Assembly: GCA_963921425.1 (NCBI GenBank)
Contig: OY992839.1
Span: forward strand, 11,511,409-11,575,408
Reading direction: 5' to 3'
Length of the DNA stretch: 64,000 nucleotides
Source: Dryas octopetala
Taxonomy: Eukaryota; Streptophyta; Magnoliopsida; Rosales; Rosaceae
Part shown: positions 10,895 through 24,600 of the stretch, piece by piece
How positions within the stretch are numbered: position 1 is the stretch's first letter
How the letters are laid out: every line of letters starts with the position of its first letter
Notes under the pieces: model-generated
Seen by the model: the letters and a program-made list of their open reading frames with translations, nothing else
Databases searched by the model: none
What the model was told of the DNA's origin: nothing
Program-made: the position numbers and the translations under genes

Positions 10895-12627
10895 ACCACC
10901 ATATCATATAATGTTCTCAACCTGTCAATTCAATTAGACAAATTCTAACAACTCATTAAAACATAATATTTGACAGTTTAACAACATAAAAATATAAAGT
11001 TCATAACACTTATAATAAATTATGGAACAAAACAATTTTCGTCTCTACGTTTTACCCCGAAAACATATTTAGTCCCAACGTTTTATATTGTTTCCAATAT
11101 TAGGACTATAACACATGCATCTCAGTCTTGAAGGTTATCCCTATTCCACACACTCACAGAGGACAAAAAAATAAAAAACATATTGGAGATATCCTAAAAT
11201 AAACAATAAAAAATTATATCAAAGTTATTAGAAGTCTATAAAAATCCATCAAAATCTATGAGAAAAGTCAAGGAAACTCTAAATAGAATTATGTCAAAGT
11301 CTATGTGAAGTTTATGAAAGTTATTAAAAATTCATCAACTCTACCAAAGTCAATGACTTTTAAAACTCTACAAAAATTCATTAAAATTCTAATTGAATAC
11401 ACCCCCTTAAATCTTTTAAATTTTCTACCATTACATATGTTTGTATGACATACAAATAAGATAACAAAACAAAACAAACTCAAAGCGCTTCCAGTTATGG
11501 GCTTATTGGCTTATGTGCTTCTAGTAAAAATGTTATTAAGTAAAAATGCTTGGAAATGTGTTATGTGGGGCATTAATATATTTTTTATCCCCTTTTGGTC
11601 CTAATTTTCAATTTGCAAAAGAAAGGATAAAATTCCGAAGGTTCAAATTTTTGTTAGTTTTTCAAAAATTTCCTTTCTTCCCATTCTAAGAGGGTAAATG
11701 ATGTCTTAACCAAAGTGTTATTTTTACGGGCTTTTCTTTTCTCTCCTAAGCCTTACAAAATGTTTTAACAATCTTGAATCGATTAACTTAAAAAATTGTC
11801 GTGGAAGAAAGTTGAGGGTAATTGGGAAAATAGGAAAGAGGAGGAAGAAGTCATTGAGGTTAGACTAAGTGGTGTGGGGTTATTGGTTAGATTAGGCTAA
11901 GTCCACGATTCAATTCCTTTTAATGTAACAAAAAAACTGGAGGACGCTCAAGAAGGAAAGGGTAGGTTCAGTTAATTGAATTGGTAGGGTCAAATTGATA
12001 ACCAAATTAGTGGATCGGTATGGCATATTTGCAATTGTATTCTATCCAATGGGTTCGTTTAATCAAAATTCTCAATTTGGATTGTTTTGGTTTCGATTTT
12101 AACTAGTCCTATTAACTTTTAAAAAATCCTAATGTATATGACCCAAATTTCAAAAGATTTAAGGCCCAAAATTTTAAAAAACTGGATTTTGGCAAAATTT
12201 AGTTCTAATCTAAACAAAGTCCCAAGTTTATAGGCTTTAACATACAATTAAAGGTCAACCTAATAGCAATATAACATGATTAATAAACTAAAATTTGGGT
12301 CGATTTGGATCACGATCTGGAGTTTTGAAATTAAATCATTTAGTTTGGTAAGTATTTAGCCGAAACAAATAAAATAAAATAAAAACCAAACAGGATCCTA
12401 AGGCTTGATTTGGTCAATTTTTCAATGTTTCCGGTTAGGAATGCTTACCCTACAACTCTACAAGGAGAGGGAGAGGGGAGATCGAGTGTGAAAAAAATGT
12501 CTATGAAAAAGTTGTGTCCTCGTTACAACTTCTAGGTTTTTTAGTAGTGTCCTCATTAATCACAACTTCTAGGCTTTTTAGTTGTGTCCTCATTAATCAC
12601 ATTCTAAAATTAAAGACAAACTTGTAA
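10895..12627. other. Intergenic, no gene seen
   Basis: AT-rich DNA between the retrotransposon and the dynamin gene. Positions 11210-11410 resemble, in opposite orientation, the degenerate repeat at 130-340. Positions 12500-12600 hold an imperfect tandem phrase of about 45 bp ('gtgtcctcattaatcacaa'-like). No open frame has recognisable similarity. Confidence 0.5.
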
Positions 12628-12957
12628 GAGCATGTGCATTGGTTAGCTATAAGCAATAGCTAAAGCTAAAATTTAGCTAAAGGTCATAAAAATCTTCTAT
12701 ATTGGTTGGCATTTAGTTAAGCTAAAATTGCAAAAGATATTGCAAGCTCAAAAGTCAAGAAAAAACAAGGATGTGACGCACGCTGATTGGAGAATGTCCT
12801 GCAACTGAGTCTCATGCTGAAAACTAAAGCTAAAAGCTAAATATATTGATCTTAGTTATAACATTTATCAATATACATTATACAAGTTTGTGATTTTAGC
12901 TGAAAGCTATAGTTAAATATTATTTTTAGCTACAGATATAGCTACAACCAATGCGCT
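12628..12957. mobile_element. MITE-like element upstream of the dynamin gene
   Basis: About 330 bp with imperfect inverted ends: the left end carries GTGCATTGGTTAGCTATA and the right end, reverse-complemented, carries GCGCATTGGTTGTAGCTATA. Both are followed by further shared AGCTAAA blocks. It is flanked by TAA on both sides (12625-12627 and 12958-12960), which would fit a 3-bp Tourist/PIF-Harbinger type duplication. The outermost 5-7 bases of the two ends do not match well, so the exact borders are uncertain. Confidence 0.5.
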
Positions 12958-13079
12958 TAAACTTTGTAAAGTTTAAGAACCAAAAGTGTAGTAATTCCTA
13001 AAATGCAAGACCATTATTGTAATTAACCCAAAAAATTCCGCCTCCTCTCGTCCCCTCACAGTACGTGCCTTCTAACTAA

Positions 13080-13257
13080 TTCTATTGGACTAAAACAGCT
13101 AAAACTCGAAGGCTCCAGGCCTCCAGTCACACGAAAATCAAATCAAACTCTCTCTCTCTCTCTTGACCAAAAAAAAAAAAAACTCTCTATTTCTCTCTCT
13201 CTCCAAGAAATTTCGAAAACCCTAGGACTTCACCGTCCAGTTCGATCCAGTCCAACC
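13080..13257 (+). promoter_or_regulatory. 5' leader of the DRP3 gene with CT-rich tracts
   Basis: Two CT microsatellite tracts (13147-13164 and 13191-13202) flank a poly-A run directly ahead of the start codon. CT-rich leaders are common in plant 5' UTRs. No TATA box stands out. The transcription start is not determinable by eye. Confidence 0.45.
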
Positions 13258-16200
13258 ATGGCTGAAGAGCCCTCAGTGGCGCCACCTCAACCACCTTCTT
13301 CTTCTTCCTCGTCTTCAGCTTCGCCCCTCGGGAACTCCGTGATCCCAATAGTGAACAAGCTGCAGGACATCTTCGCGCAGCTCGGTTCCCAATCCACCAT
13401 CGAGCTCCCTCAGGTGGCCGTGGTCGGCAGCCAGAGTAGCGGCAAGTCGAGCGTGCTCGAGGCCCTAGTCGGCCGCGACTTCCTGCCGCGGGGTTCCGAA
13501 ATTTGCACGCGCCGCCCGCTCGTGCTCCAGCTCTTGCAGACTAAGCGCAACCCCGATGGCACCGACGAGGAGTACGGCGAGTTCCTGCACGTGCCCGGAA
13601 AGCGCTTCCACGACTTCTCGGATATTCGGAGGGAAATTCAGGTGCCCTTTATTCCTTCACAGTGTTCTTTTTTTTTTTTTTTTTTCAATTTTGATGTTTG
13701 GTTGCCGATACAGTGCAGACAATTATGCATTGCGATTTGAATTTGAATATTGTAAGAATTAACTTCATTCGGTTTCTCAGTGTATATGGTTGGTTTATTT
13801 ATCTGTTTCTTTGTGAAACTTTTTGAGGAAGTATAGAGAAACTTTTTGCCGTAAGATATAGTATAGTTTAGTATGTTAATATTGTGCAGATAAAAATTCA
13901 ATGGTTTGCTAAGTAAGTGCAATAATCTGGACATAACAGTATGTCTTCCTGGTAAGGAGTCTACACAATGCTATTTTGACTTCACATTTGCCTCTACTAT
14001 TCAGTTGTTGAGTGTTAAACCTGCCACTATAGCTTTGGCATTTTGGGTGGTTAAATGTAGCTACTTCGATTTGAAGTCTTTATCAGAACCTTGGCTTCCT
14101 TTTCTAACTCCCACGATGACTTTCATTCTGCTTCTGCTACCAAGATTTTATCTTTCTACTTTTGACCTTAGGAAAGAGTGATGAAACTAAGTTATTTTTA
14201 TAATTCATTATAGAAATTTGAACACTCTCATTTACCTCTAGACAACCAAGTATGACGAAAAATAATTGACTTTATTTTTTCGTTTCTCTTATTTATTCCT
14301 GATGTTCTCATGTAGAAAACGGACTAAAAGAAGTGTAAATATATATAGATCCAATTGTTAGCTGAAGCTATAAGTGTTATATATATATATTCATTATTCC
14401 TTTTCTTAATAAACACCTATTTGACATAGGCCGAGACAGAGAGAGAAGCAGGGGGAAATAAAGGTGTCACAGACAAGCAGATTCGTTTGAAGATATTTTC
14501 ACCTAATGTTCTTGATATTACTCTGGTAGATCTACCTGGTATAACAAAGGTTCCTGTTGGTGACCAGCCCTCTGATATTGAAGCAAGAATTAGGACGATG
14601 ATCATGTCTTACATTAAAGTTCCAAGCTGTTTAATTCTGGCTGTGACAGCAGCAAATTCAGATTTAGCAAACTCGGATGCTCTTCAGATTGCAGGAAATG
14701 CTGATCCTGATGGTAGATTCTGAACTTCTGATATTAGCATTCCTGGTTGAATTGATATATATTTATCTGACGAGGGTGAGTCAATTTCCTATCAACAGGT
14801 CTGCGAACCATAGGAGTTATCACAAAGGTGCAACTTTTTTGGACTTAGGATTTCTTTTGCAGTTCTAATTCATTGAAAAAGTTTCAAGATTTTTACTTTA
14901 TGCTGATTATGTTTCATCTTATTTTTTTAATGACCTCAGTTGGATATTATGGATAGAGGTACTGATGCCCGTAATCTGTTGCTTGGAAAAGTGATTCCCC
15001 TGCGACTTGGTTATGTAGGTGTTGTGAATCGTAGTCAGGAGGTAATCTATCTTAAACCAGAAGATGCTTGACCCTCTGCTATATGTGAGATGATGGTCAT
15101 AAACCAGTGATACTTTTGTGGAAAATAAGTATGAATTTGTTGAAAATCTATCTCTGTTTTTTTTTTCCTGCCCTTTTCGTACCTTCCAAACTCGTGTTTA
15201 ATATTGTTTTGAATGTGGTGTTGCCTTTTTCTTACCCAAATATGGATAATTAATGTCAAGCAGCTGATAATGGAAAGCTGCTTTTCTTTCCTTTTGATTT
15301 TCTCAAATTGTATACAAAGTCCTGTTTTCCTAGGATGCTTCTTCTTGTAAAACTACATGTCTCTTCTTGTTGCATTGTTTATTTGGTGAATTCCCCCCTT
15401 TCTTCTTTTTCTTTTTTCCCGTATTTCACATTATGTACATGCATATCTAGGAGTGTTTTGTTTGGCGTACATTTCATAGAATTGTTCTAACTGATGTGTT
15501 GGGTTTCCTCGTAATAGTGGTTATCAAAATAGGAAGTCTATAGGAAAGGTTTCCTCAGATTCTGATAAGGCTGCTCAATCTTATCCTTTAAACAGGATAT
15601 CATGCTGAACCGGAGTATCAAGGACGCACTTGTGGCTGAAGAGAAGTTTTTCCGCAGCCGTCCAGTATGATCACTTTTCCTTTAATTATTAATATATTAT
15701 ACATCTCTTGGCATGTATTTAGCAAATATTTTATATTATATTTTCTCTGATGGTGTTATATAGGTATATAATGGTCTAGCTGATCGCTGTGGCGTTCCTC
15801 AGTTGGCGAAGAAGTTGAACCAGGTATACAATTTGTGGAACTGAATCCCTAATTCAGTAAACAACTCTTACAAATTTTGTCTCATGGTAACAAGATGTCC
15901 CATTGTTCCATATGGACTATATGTGTGTGTATATATATATTCCATTTTAATTTTGCTTAGATTATTGTGATTGTATGGCATTTTCTTGGTAATTTGGCTC
16001 ATCAGTTGGAAGATAGTTATATGAATCCAGATAGCCAATGAAGTTAACCCTTGGAATTCATTTACAGATTCTAGTGCAACACATTAAGGCAGTACTTCCG
16101 GGGCTCAAATCACGCATTAGCTCTGCACTAGTTTCTGTTGCCAAGGAACATGCAAGTTATGGGGAAATCACAGAATCAAAGGTGTGCTTATTTGTGGTGA

Positions 16201-19200
16201 AAACTGTCTTGATTTTTATGGTTGATATTATTGGGCAATGAAATGTTATATTGTATTGAGCCTTGAGGTTATTGTTTTTGTTCTATTCACAATAGAGGAT
16301 GTGTGGCATTTAATTTCTGTTTGTCTTTTAGTCCTGAATGGTGATTTCTTAATGTTAATCTAAATATTTGTCTGAATTTTTGTTACCAATAGGCTGGACA
16401 GGGAGCCCTTCTCCTTAACATTCTTTCAAAGTACTCTGAAGGTAAATATGTTTTATCTGCTCTCTCTCTTCTTTGTCTTTCCTGAGGAATGTTAAAAATC
16501 ATGTCTTTTACTTGTATGTTTCTGAGTTATGTACATGTTTAGGCTGATCAATGGTATTCCAAATTTCTTGTTGAAAACAGCATTTTCTACAATGGTTGAG
16601 GGGAAGAATGAAGAAATGTCAACATCTGAGCTTTCTGGTGGAGCAAGAATTCACTATATTTTTCAAAATATCTTCGTGAAAAGTTTAGAGGTTTGAACTC
16701 TGCGATAACTATGCACTCTTTCTGGGAGAGATTTATATAGTGAACGTTTGTGGCATTTATTCATTTGTGGCACATTATACCCTTAACATATACGTTTAGC
16801 TTTGTATCTCATCAAATAAATTGCAATTGTTTGATTCCATCTTTAAGGGTTCCTTATTATTTCTTCATTTTCCCAGTAAGATTACAGTATGCTATATTCT
16901 AATTTTATGTATCATTATCACTTACCAAAAAACTGTTCTATATTTTAATTTTTCTGCCATTATAGGCTAATCGCTCATTTGAAGGCTGGAAGAACTGCAT
17001 ATTGTAATGTTGATACATTAAAAAAAAAAAAAAAAAAAAAAAAAACAGAGATTGTAATATTGATATTTTACAACTCTTCTTCACTTCATCAATTAAATGG
17101 ATTTTTTTTTTTTGTGTGAAATGATAATATTTGAACCCTTGGAAAACAAATGCAGCTTTTTGTACATGGATATTGCTGTGACAGTCAAATGTTACATGGA
17201 TATATTGGTGCTATGAGTTCAATTTAATATAATTGTGCTCTTTTAAGGAAGTGTATCTAAATGTTTAAAATTAAGGTTCTTTATGATGAAAAATATGACC
17301 TTTGTACTTTGCTACATATTTTTGAAGTATTTTGGGGTTTACATTTCTTTAAATTTTAAGTTGTCAGACATTGTTCTTGTTTGTAGATTTAAATTTTCAT
17401 GTGTGAGATCCTAGCCCTTTACAGGAAAAAGTAGCTAAAAGAAATTTATATGGAGAAATGAATAATGAGGTCTAAATACTTAAATCAATGGGTTATCCTG
17501 CCTAAGTTCTCTCTCCCTCCAGCTATGATATTTTGTGGTTTCTTTGGTAGAAACATCTGTAGACTAACCGTCTGTTTTCATATTATATTATATGATGTGA
17601 TTTGATTTGTTGTGTAGGAGGTGGATCCGTGTGAGGACCTGACAGATGATGACATTCGAACTGCCATTCAAAATGCCACTGGTCCTAAATCTGCATTATT
17701 TGTACCAGAAGTAGGTCTTATTGCACTCTTTTCAGTTTCTGATTTCTTTTGTTTTCTCTTACATTGTTATGTCATTTGTTTTCTTTTACATTGTTATGTC
17801 ATTTGTTTTCTTTTACATTGTCATGTCATTTGTTTTCTTTTACATTGTCATGTCATTTGTTTTCTTTATTATTCAATCAAGAGCATGTCATTTTAACTTT
17901 CGTGCATATAGGTGCCTTTTGAAAATCTTGTCCGGAGGCAAATAGCTCGTTTGTTAGATCCAAGCCTTCAGTGTGCTAGGTTCATATACGACGAGTTGAT
18001 GAAGGTAGGAAAAATGCTACTTGTATTTTTCTCTTTCCCGGTACTGCTCAGTGCTCATATTCCTGATTGATTTCCAAACAAAATTGGTCTGTGTTCAGAT
18101 TAGCCATCGCTGCCTAGTAAATGAATTGCAGCGATTCCCTGTTCTGAGAAAGCGGATGGACGAAGTCATAGGGAACTTCTTACGAGAAGGCCTTGAACCA
18201 TCTGAGACAATGATTGGACACATTATTGAGATGGAGGTATGATGATGAAGTACTTTGCATTATATTTCTATTGCATTATGTGAATGAAATTGAAACATAA
18301 ATCATTTCAGGACCTGCATCCCACTCTACAAACCAGCATGAATTTTTCTAACTCCAGTTACTTTCTACTCTTTTTTTTTTCTTTTTTTCCTTTGTTGAAT
18401 CTCTTTCTTTGGTGTTGCTGGGTGTACTCCCTATTATATTCTGAATGCTCTAGTTGGTAATGCTAATTGTTTTTTTTTTTTTTTTTAAGCTGCGGCCTTT
18501 ATCTTTATTTGTTAACATCTTTGATGAATCATGTGTTCCTCTGTACTTGTTACTTGTTCTTTTGTACTGTTCTGGCTTGAGTTGGGAACTGGCTTTGCTT
18601 TATCTTCTGCATTGGGCTAGTTTTGGTCCTTATGTTTTATGTTTTTTCTGGCCTTGCCTGCTGTATTATTTTCATTGGGTGCATGTACAGTCATGCCGTT
18701 GGTTGGCATGGGTGTTAATGCCTTGATTTTAGTTATAATTTTCACCCGGGAGCAAATATGATTTTGAACAATCCCCTTATTGCAATAATAATTCAGTGTC
18801 ACTTTCCATAATTGCTAGAACAATATTATTTATATTGTATTGCTTTAATTTTTTCTCATAAATGTTTTTGAATATATTTGGATCTTATTCTAATTAAATT
18901 GTGCAGATGGACTACATAAATACTTCACATGCAAATTTCATTGGTGGGAGTAAGGCTGTGGAGATTGCATTGCAACAGGTGAAGTCCACTCGGATTCCTC
19001 TGCCTCTTTCCAGGCAAAAGGTATGCTGTACCAAGGGTCATCATTATATGTATATTAGTTCACTGCAATCTGTTAGCCATTCTTATCTTATTATGTCTTT
19101 TTTTTTTCTTATCAATTAGGACAGTGTAGAACCTGATAAGGTACCAACATCTGAAAGAAGTTTGAAATCCAGAGCTATTCTTGCCAGACCAGTAAACGGT

Positions 19201-21666
19201 ATTGTGCATGAACAGGTATGGGAAAGTTGTTCCTTTTCTGGGGTTCAATATTTTTCCGCAAACAACTCATGCTGAGTTGCTGACACTATGCCTTTAGTTT
19301 TAGCTGTAATAGCTATAGCTTTGAGAGAACAATGTTAAAATTTGCTATTTTTAGTCACTATTAAGCTGGTTTTGTTGTATTAATGATTTTGTTTGGATGA
19401 CTGGCAGGGTGTTCGGCCCATGGTAGAAAGTGAAAAAGTTGCACCCGCTGGTAATATATTACCTAAAATATCATTTTCAACTTTTTTTCTTTTTTTGGGA
19501 TCTAAAATAAAATGATGGTACTTCAGAATTTGAGGTCAACAATATCTATATGATAGATTTGTATCTCCTGGTGAGATGATAGGATCTTGTGTGCGTGCAT
19601 GTGCGTGCATGTGTATTATTGCATGATTCCACGTAGGAACTGGCATGCAGCATTGGAATTTAATTCATTTTATTTTGTCGCCCTTTGTAATTGATTAGGA
19701 GGCACCAGTGGTTCAACTTGGGGGATTTCATCAATTTTTGGTGGGGGTGATAACCGTACGCCTGCCAAAGAGAGCATAATAAACAAGTCATATAATGAAA
19801 CTATTCACAACATGGAACAAGCCATCTCTATGATCCATTTAAGAGAGGTATTTTCTAGTTTCTAGTATTGACTTCGGCTACGTGCTTCTATCCGAAATTT
19901 TCTATTTTAAATATCTTTTATAATATTTATTTCTGTTTTTACCCTAATGTATGGTTTTCTTTAGCCCCCGACTGTCTTGAGGCCCACAGAGAATCACTCA
20001 GAGCAGGAGACAATTGAAATTTCTGTCACAAAACTCCTGTTAAGATCATACTATGACATTGTTAGGAAGAATATAGAGGATTCTGTACCAAAAGCAATAA
20101 TGCACTTCCTGGTAATATTGACTTTCTTAAATGTGCCCAGTTATTTTTGTTGTTTCTTACACTGTTTTCCCTTTTCTTTTCCTCTTTTACTTTTCTTTCA
20201 ATGATTTCTGTACCATATACTTAGAACTCTAATGATTATTAAGTATTGTGTTAAACTAGGACCTATTTGAGGTACAAGCGGAGAAAATAAATTTAAATTA
20301 GGTCAAATATAAACCTTGTTAAATGATGAAACTTCAACTATTCCCTTGTGACCTCTTAAGTCTGAGGGCTTCCTCTATCATACACACAAAATTCATATTT
20401 AAATTGAACAAGTTCATTGGTTTGAAACAATTATGGATATTATGAATGTTGGTTCCTGAGACCATTTTAAGCCTTGTGAATGAAAGAACTTCTCTCTCTA
20501 TATATTTGAGCTATGAAGCATCATAGCTTTCTTGTCTGCCTTGCATATTCTTATGTAATTCTTATTATACAAAAGCATATGTCATTAGTGCTTTATTTGT
20601 GGTCAGAGTTTTATGTAATGTGTTTCCAAGATTGATATTATATTATTATATTCAGTTCGTGTTGTTGTGTGATGGATATATTGGTGTTAATCTGAACTCT
20701 TAGCATGTCATAGATTTTATTAACTATTTGTCTTTCATCAACATGTACTCAGGTAAATCATACAAAGCGTGAGCTGCACAATGTTTTCATTATGAAGCTT
20801 TACAGGTAACAAAGAAACTGTCTTGTCAGTTGTCAAGTTTACATATAATGCTGTTGTATGTACTAGTTTACTAGTTTGCCTGTATTGACTGTTGATTGTG
20901 CTATCTCTTGGTTTTTTATGATTTCAAACAGAGAGAACCTGTTTGAAGAGATGCTGCAGGAACCTGATGAAGTATCAATGAAGAGAAAGCGCACCCGGGA
21001 AACCCTCCGAGTCCTGCAACAGGCTTTCCGGGTTGGTTTTTCCTAATTTCTTATGCTCTAGAGTTTCAAGGATCAACGATGGCTCAAGATATATCTTAAT
21101 TTATACACAACTGCACTTGGATTTCCATAAAAGTATTGGCTCTGTATGTATTTATGCACACATGTCATACATGCTGTTGTGTACATCTTACCCTTTGTTT
21201 ACATGTCATATGTATGTAATTTTGACGCATGGTTAATTAGCACCTGAGTACTAAAAAGGGAAGTCACTGAATGCCCATAGGTTCCAAATTTGCACTATTT
21301 GCAATTACTGTTTTTAGATTTGCAAAGAAGATACAGTGGGAGATCTTCGGTTATATACTTGTATTAACTACTGTTTTTCTTTGTTGGCAGACATTGGATG
21401 AACTGCCTTTGGAAGCCGAGACAGTAGAGAAAGGTTACAGTTTGGGTGCTGATCCGACGGGGTTGCCAAAGATCCATGGATTGCCGACATCATCGATGTA
21501 CAATACAAGCAGTAACAATGATTCCTACTCAGCTTCACCAAAGAACCCAAAGTCAAGAAAATCATCTCACTCAGGGGAGCTTCACTCACCATTTTATGCT
21601 AATGCCGATTCTAATGGAAGTGGACGCATGTACATGCCTGGTCTCTATCCAACTGTTGATCTATAA
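13258..21666 (+). CDS. DRP3A: Dynamin-related protein 3 (mitochondrial/peroxisomal fission GTPase)
   Basis: Large GTPase of the DRP3A/3B family, which pinches mitochondria and peroxisomes. I read 20 exons: 13258-13641, 14430-14712, 14799-14827, 14940-15041, 15596-15664, 15764-15823, 16068-16181, 16393-16441, 16581-16690, 17618-17710, 17912-18004, 18099-18236, 18907-19020, 19120-19215, 19408-19450, 19699-19847, 19965-20111, 20753-20805, 20932-21031, 21391-21666. They sum to 2,502 nt, or 833 aa, and every phase agrees. G1 GSQSSGKSS is at residues 57-65, G3 DLPG at 162-165 and G4 TKLD at 231-234. The middle domain and the C-terminal GED (exons 17-20) are present; there is no PH or proline-rich domain, as expected for DRP3. 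The Ser-rich N-terminus is typical. Exon 3 is only 29 nt. The gene appears intact; whether it is 3A or 3B cannot be decided here. Confidence 0.95.
17746..17867 (+). repeat. 27-bp minisatellite in DRP3 intron 10
   Basis: About four tandem copies of a 27-bp unit containing 'catttgttttcttttacat' lie just after the exon 10 donor. The unit length is divisible by three and the run has no stop in one frame, so it creates a spurious repetitive open frame. I regard it as intronic. Confidence 0.8.
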
Positions 21667-24600
21667 GCCATTCAAGACTTAAAGTAACTCCATGTCTTTC
21701 AAAATGGTGTCGAAGCGTCATTATATTCATTTGATTTTTCTGTCCAACTCTGGATGTGAATGGAATTTCACCTTCCATTGCCAGCTTGTTGGGGAGTTGG
21801 TATTTTGTTCCAACCGATTAGTGCAAGTCGCGTATCTGGCATTGCTATTTCCTCTGCTACTTTTTCTTTTTGCCCCTCTTATATAGTATAGGTTGATAAT
21901 TGTATTTTTTGTACGAGGCTCCAAGAATAACAGGGAACAGAATCACTTATTACCATCTTTCCCTTTTACCTGTCTTAACTATTTTTGTCAGAATCAGATG
22001 GCTCTCAGATATGCATATATCTTTTGTTTTACATTCGAGACTGTTCAGAACTTGGTAATGAAATTATGCACGTTGCAACCATTTGCCAATTGTAATTAGC
22101 ATCTAGTGTATCTAAACAAAGTTTGAATGGATGTGTCGTGCTCCATTGTTAATCGATAATGCAATAACAACGAATGTGTTGCATGTTTTGTTCCTCCAGA
22201 AGTATTTGCCTCCATAGGTTTAAAGCTTTCTAATATGCTGCATTTCCAAAATTTGCATGGACTTTCATTAGGGTTTAATATTTTAGTACATAACCCCTTA
22301 CCCTTTCAAATTAATAAAAAGTCTAAAATACGTGTTATATGAAACATACGTGTATGACATAAACAAATAAATGAATATATCAAACGTCTAAACTTTAAAA
22401 GTTCTAAGCCAAGTTTTAAAACTTTTTAAAAATATTTTTTAAACAAAAAACCTCCACACTCCCCTTCCTGATTTTTGATGGGAGGACCAGACTAGAGGTG
22501 TCAATTTATGTTAGTGGAATCGTGTTTGTGTTTGTGTCAAAAGGCTCACTATAACTCAACACATTTATAATCTTGTTGTGTTCAGGTTGACTCGATGTAT
22601 CTTGTGATTTAAAAACTTAATAAAATTTCTTTTATGCTTTAAACAAAAACTCACTTGTGGATCACTTGAAAAACAAAAATCTAGTTAATTATGATACTAT
22701 CGAAGGCACAAAAAAATAATTCTCAAATCATTAAGCTATTTATGGTATTTTGCTTATTAGTATAAATGATGTTAAGGGTTGTCCACTTGAGCCCAATGGT
22801 GGTTCCAGTTATGGGGGAAGCTAGTGAATTTGCAAACATGATATTTTGGCTGGACTTGTTTGGATGCAAGTCTTTTACTTGCAAAATTGAAGGCATTTGG
22901 AATTTTCATCAAAACGTGGGACAACTGGAGGAGTTTATTCCATTGGATTGACTCACCCCTCATAAATTATAGTCATACTTAATTATTTAATACTTTGCAG
23001 AGATGATTTTTGAATAGTGATTTAAAAAACGAATGGTTCTGATTATGAATTTACACAGTAAAATAATGTAATTTTAATTGATTAATATAAAATTAGCACA
23101 TAAGAAATTAACAACGGATTCAGATCCGTACAGCTCCAACCATCAAGACTTTACCTCTAAATTTTCTATTAACCCTGGGCAGGAATATTGGTTTTGTTTA
23201 GTACGGATTGAGTGTTGGCTTCTTGTTGTGGAATTTTTGCTTTGTTCCGCTTTATAGACATTGTGGATTTTCTCTAAGTGCCATGACTTTGTTGCTGGTA
23301 TCACCATTGGAACTGAGATGAAGTACAATTTGGGATTTTTTTTCTAATGAAAGACCAAATGGCGATGGAGGAGAGCTATCATCAGATAAATAAAAAATTA
23401 TGAACAGTATAACACGTTTTTTAAAGAGTCCACATTCTGTCATCCATTTGCCAAAAATATTGTCTTCAGTCATTACTTTATATAAAAAGAAAAATTAAAT
23501 ATAGAAGTGTCAAACAAGACGAGCTAACGTACCATAACAGGAGCATAACATGATTAATAGAGGCATAACATGTGCATGAAACAAGTTAGACCGACAAAAG
23601 CACGACGCAAGTAAATGGGCTAGACCGGATCAAAGTTCTTAGCCCATAAGGCACGGCACGGCAGAAATATGACGGGAGCTAAGCACAAAGATGTGGCGGG
23701 GCTTATGGATGAGAATCAGCTTCCTAGATATGAGCAACCCTTGATCGAGAGCTGAGGCTAATCGCGTTAGCATCCAAGCTCGTCATGGGCAAAAGTCCTT
23801 GGACCTCTGTGGGACCCGAATTTACCTAGCAGATTATGGGGCAATGAAATTGGGCCATAGTGAAGATAAAAAGGAATGGGCCCCGAGTTCAGCCCAACAA
23901 GCAAGGATGTAAAGTCCAAGCCCATGTTAAGTAATTAACACACGTGGAAGCAACAACAATGTTCTTATCAATAAATAATAAATAATAAGAATGTTTGTAA
24001 TCAGAATTAAAAGGCCATTCAAGATCATTCTTCTCATGCAGGACGTGGGAATGGAAATGTGACGCCCTCTACTTTCATTGCCGAGAGGAGATCATCATTT
24101 TGCTCTCATCAACCTTTGGGTCTGGTTATTCAACCATTTCTTTAATTGTGGGCTAATTAATTCTTTTTGAGAATTTTTGTTCCAACAACCTCTACTGAAT
24201 CTGAACATGGAAATATGGCTTTTGCTTTGGTAGTACACCACATGCATTTTCCTTTGATTTCTAATAAAGTTGGACTAGAGTTATTGGCTATTTTTAGATT
24301 AAAATATTGTGATATTGAAACGGTTAACCTCACTATGCATGCTTCCCTCAGGACCGGGGTTGTACTTATTATTTTTTCGAAATTAGACATTTTTAAGGTC
24401 TCGCTGGCCTGCAAAGTCTTCTCTCAACTACTAGGAAGGGGTTGCGAAGTTGATCGATGTAGTAATAAACTAATTTATACCAATACTTGGGGCACAAGAG
24501 ATGCAGACCCATTGTCAATACTAACGATTTATTATTCATTTATTATAAAATGTAGACATAATAATTCTTTGCAGTCGTTATCAAAAAGCAAAAGTATTTG

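Noticed and set aside
17621-17945. Two overlapping repetitive open frames of hydrophobic residues
   Set aside because: They come from DRP3 exon 10 read into the intronic 27-bp minisatellite.
23500-24130. Solo LTR or gypsy fragment
   Set aside because: Composition and phrasing look LTR-like, but there is no second copy, no TG...CA borders and no target duplication visible.
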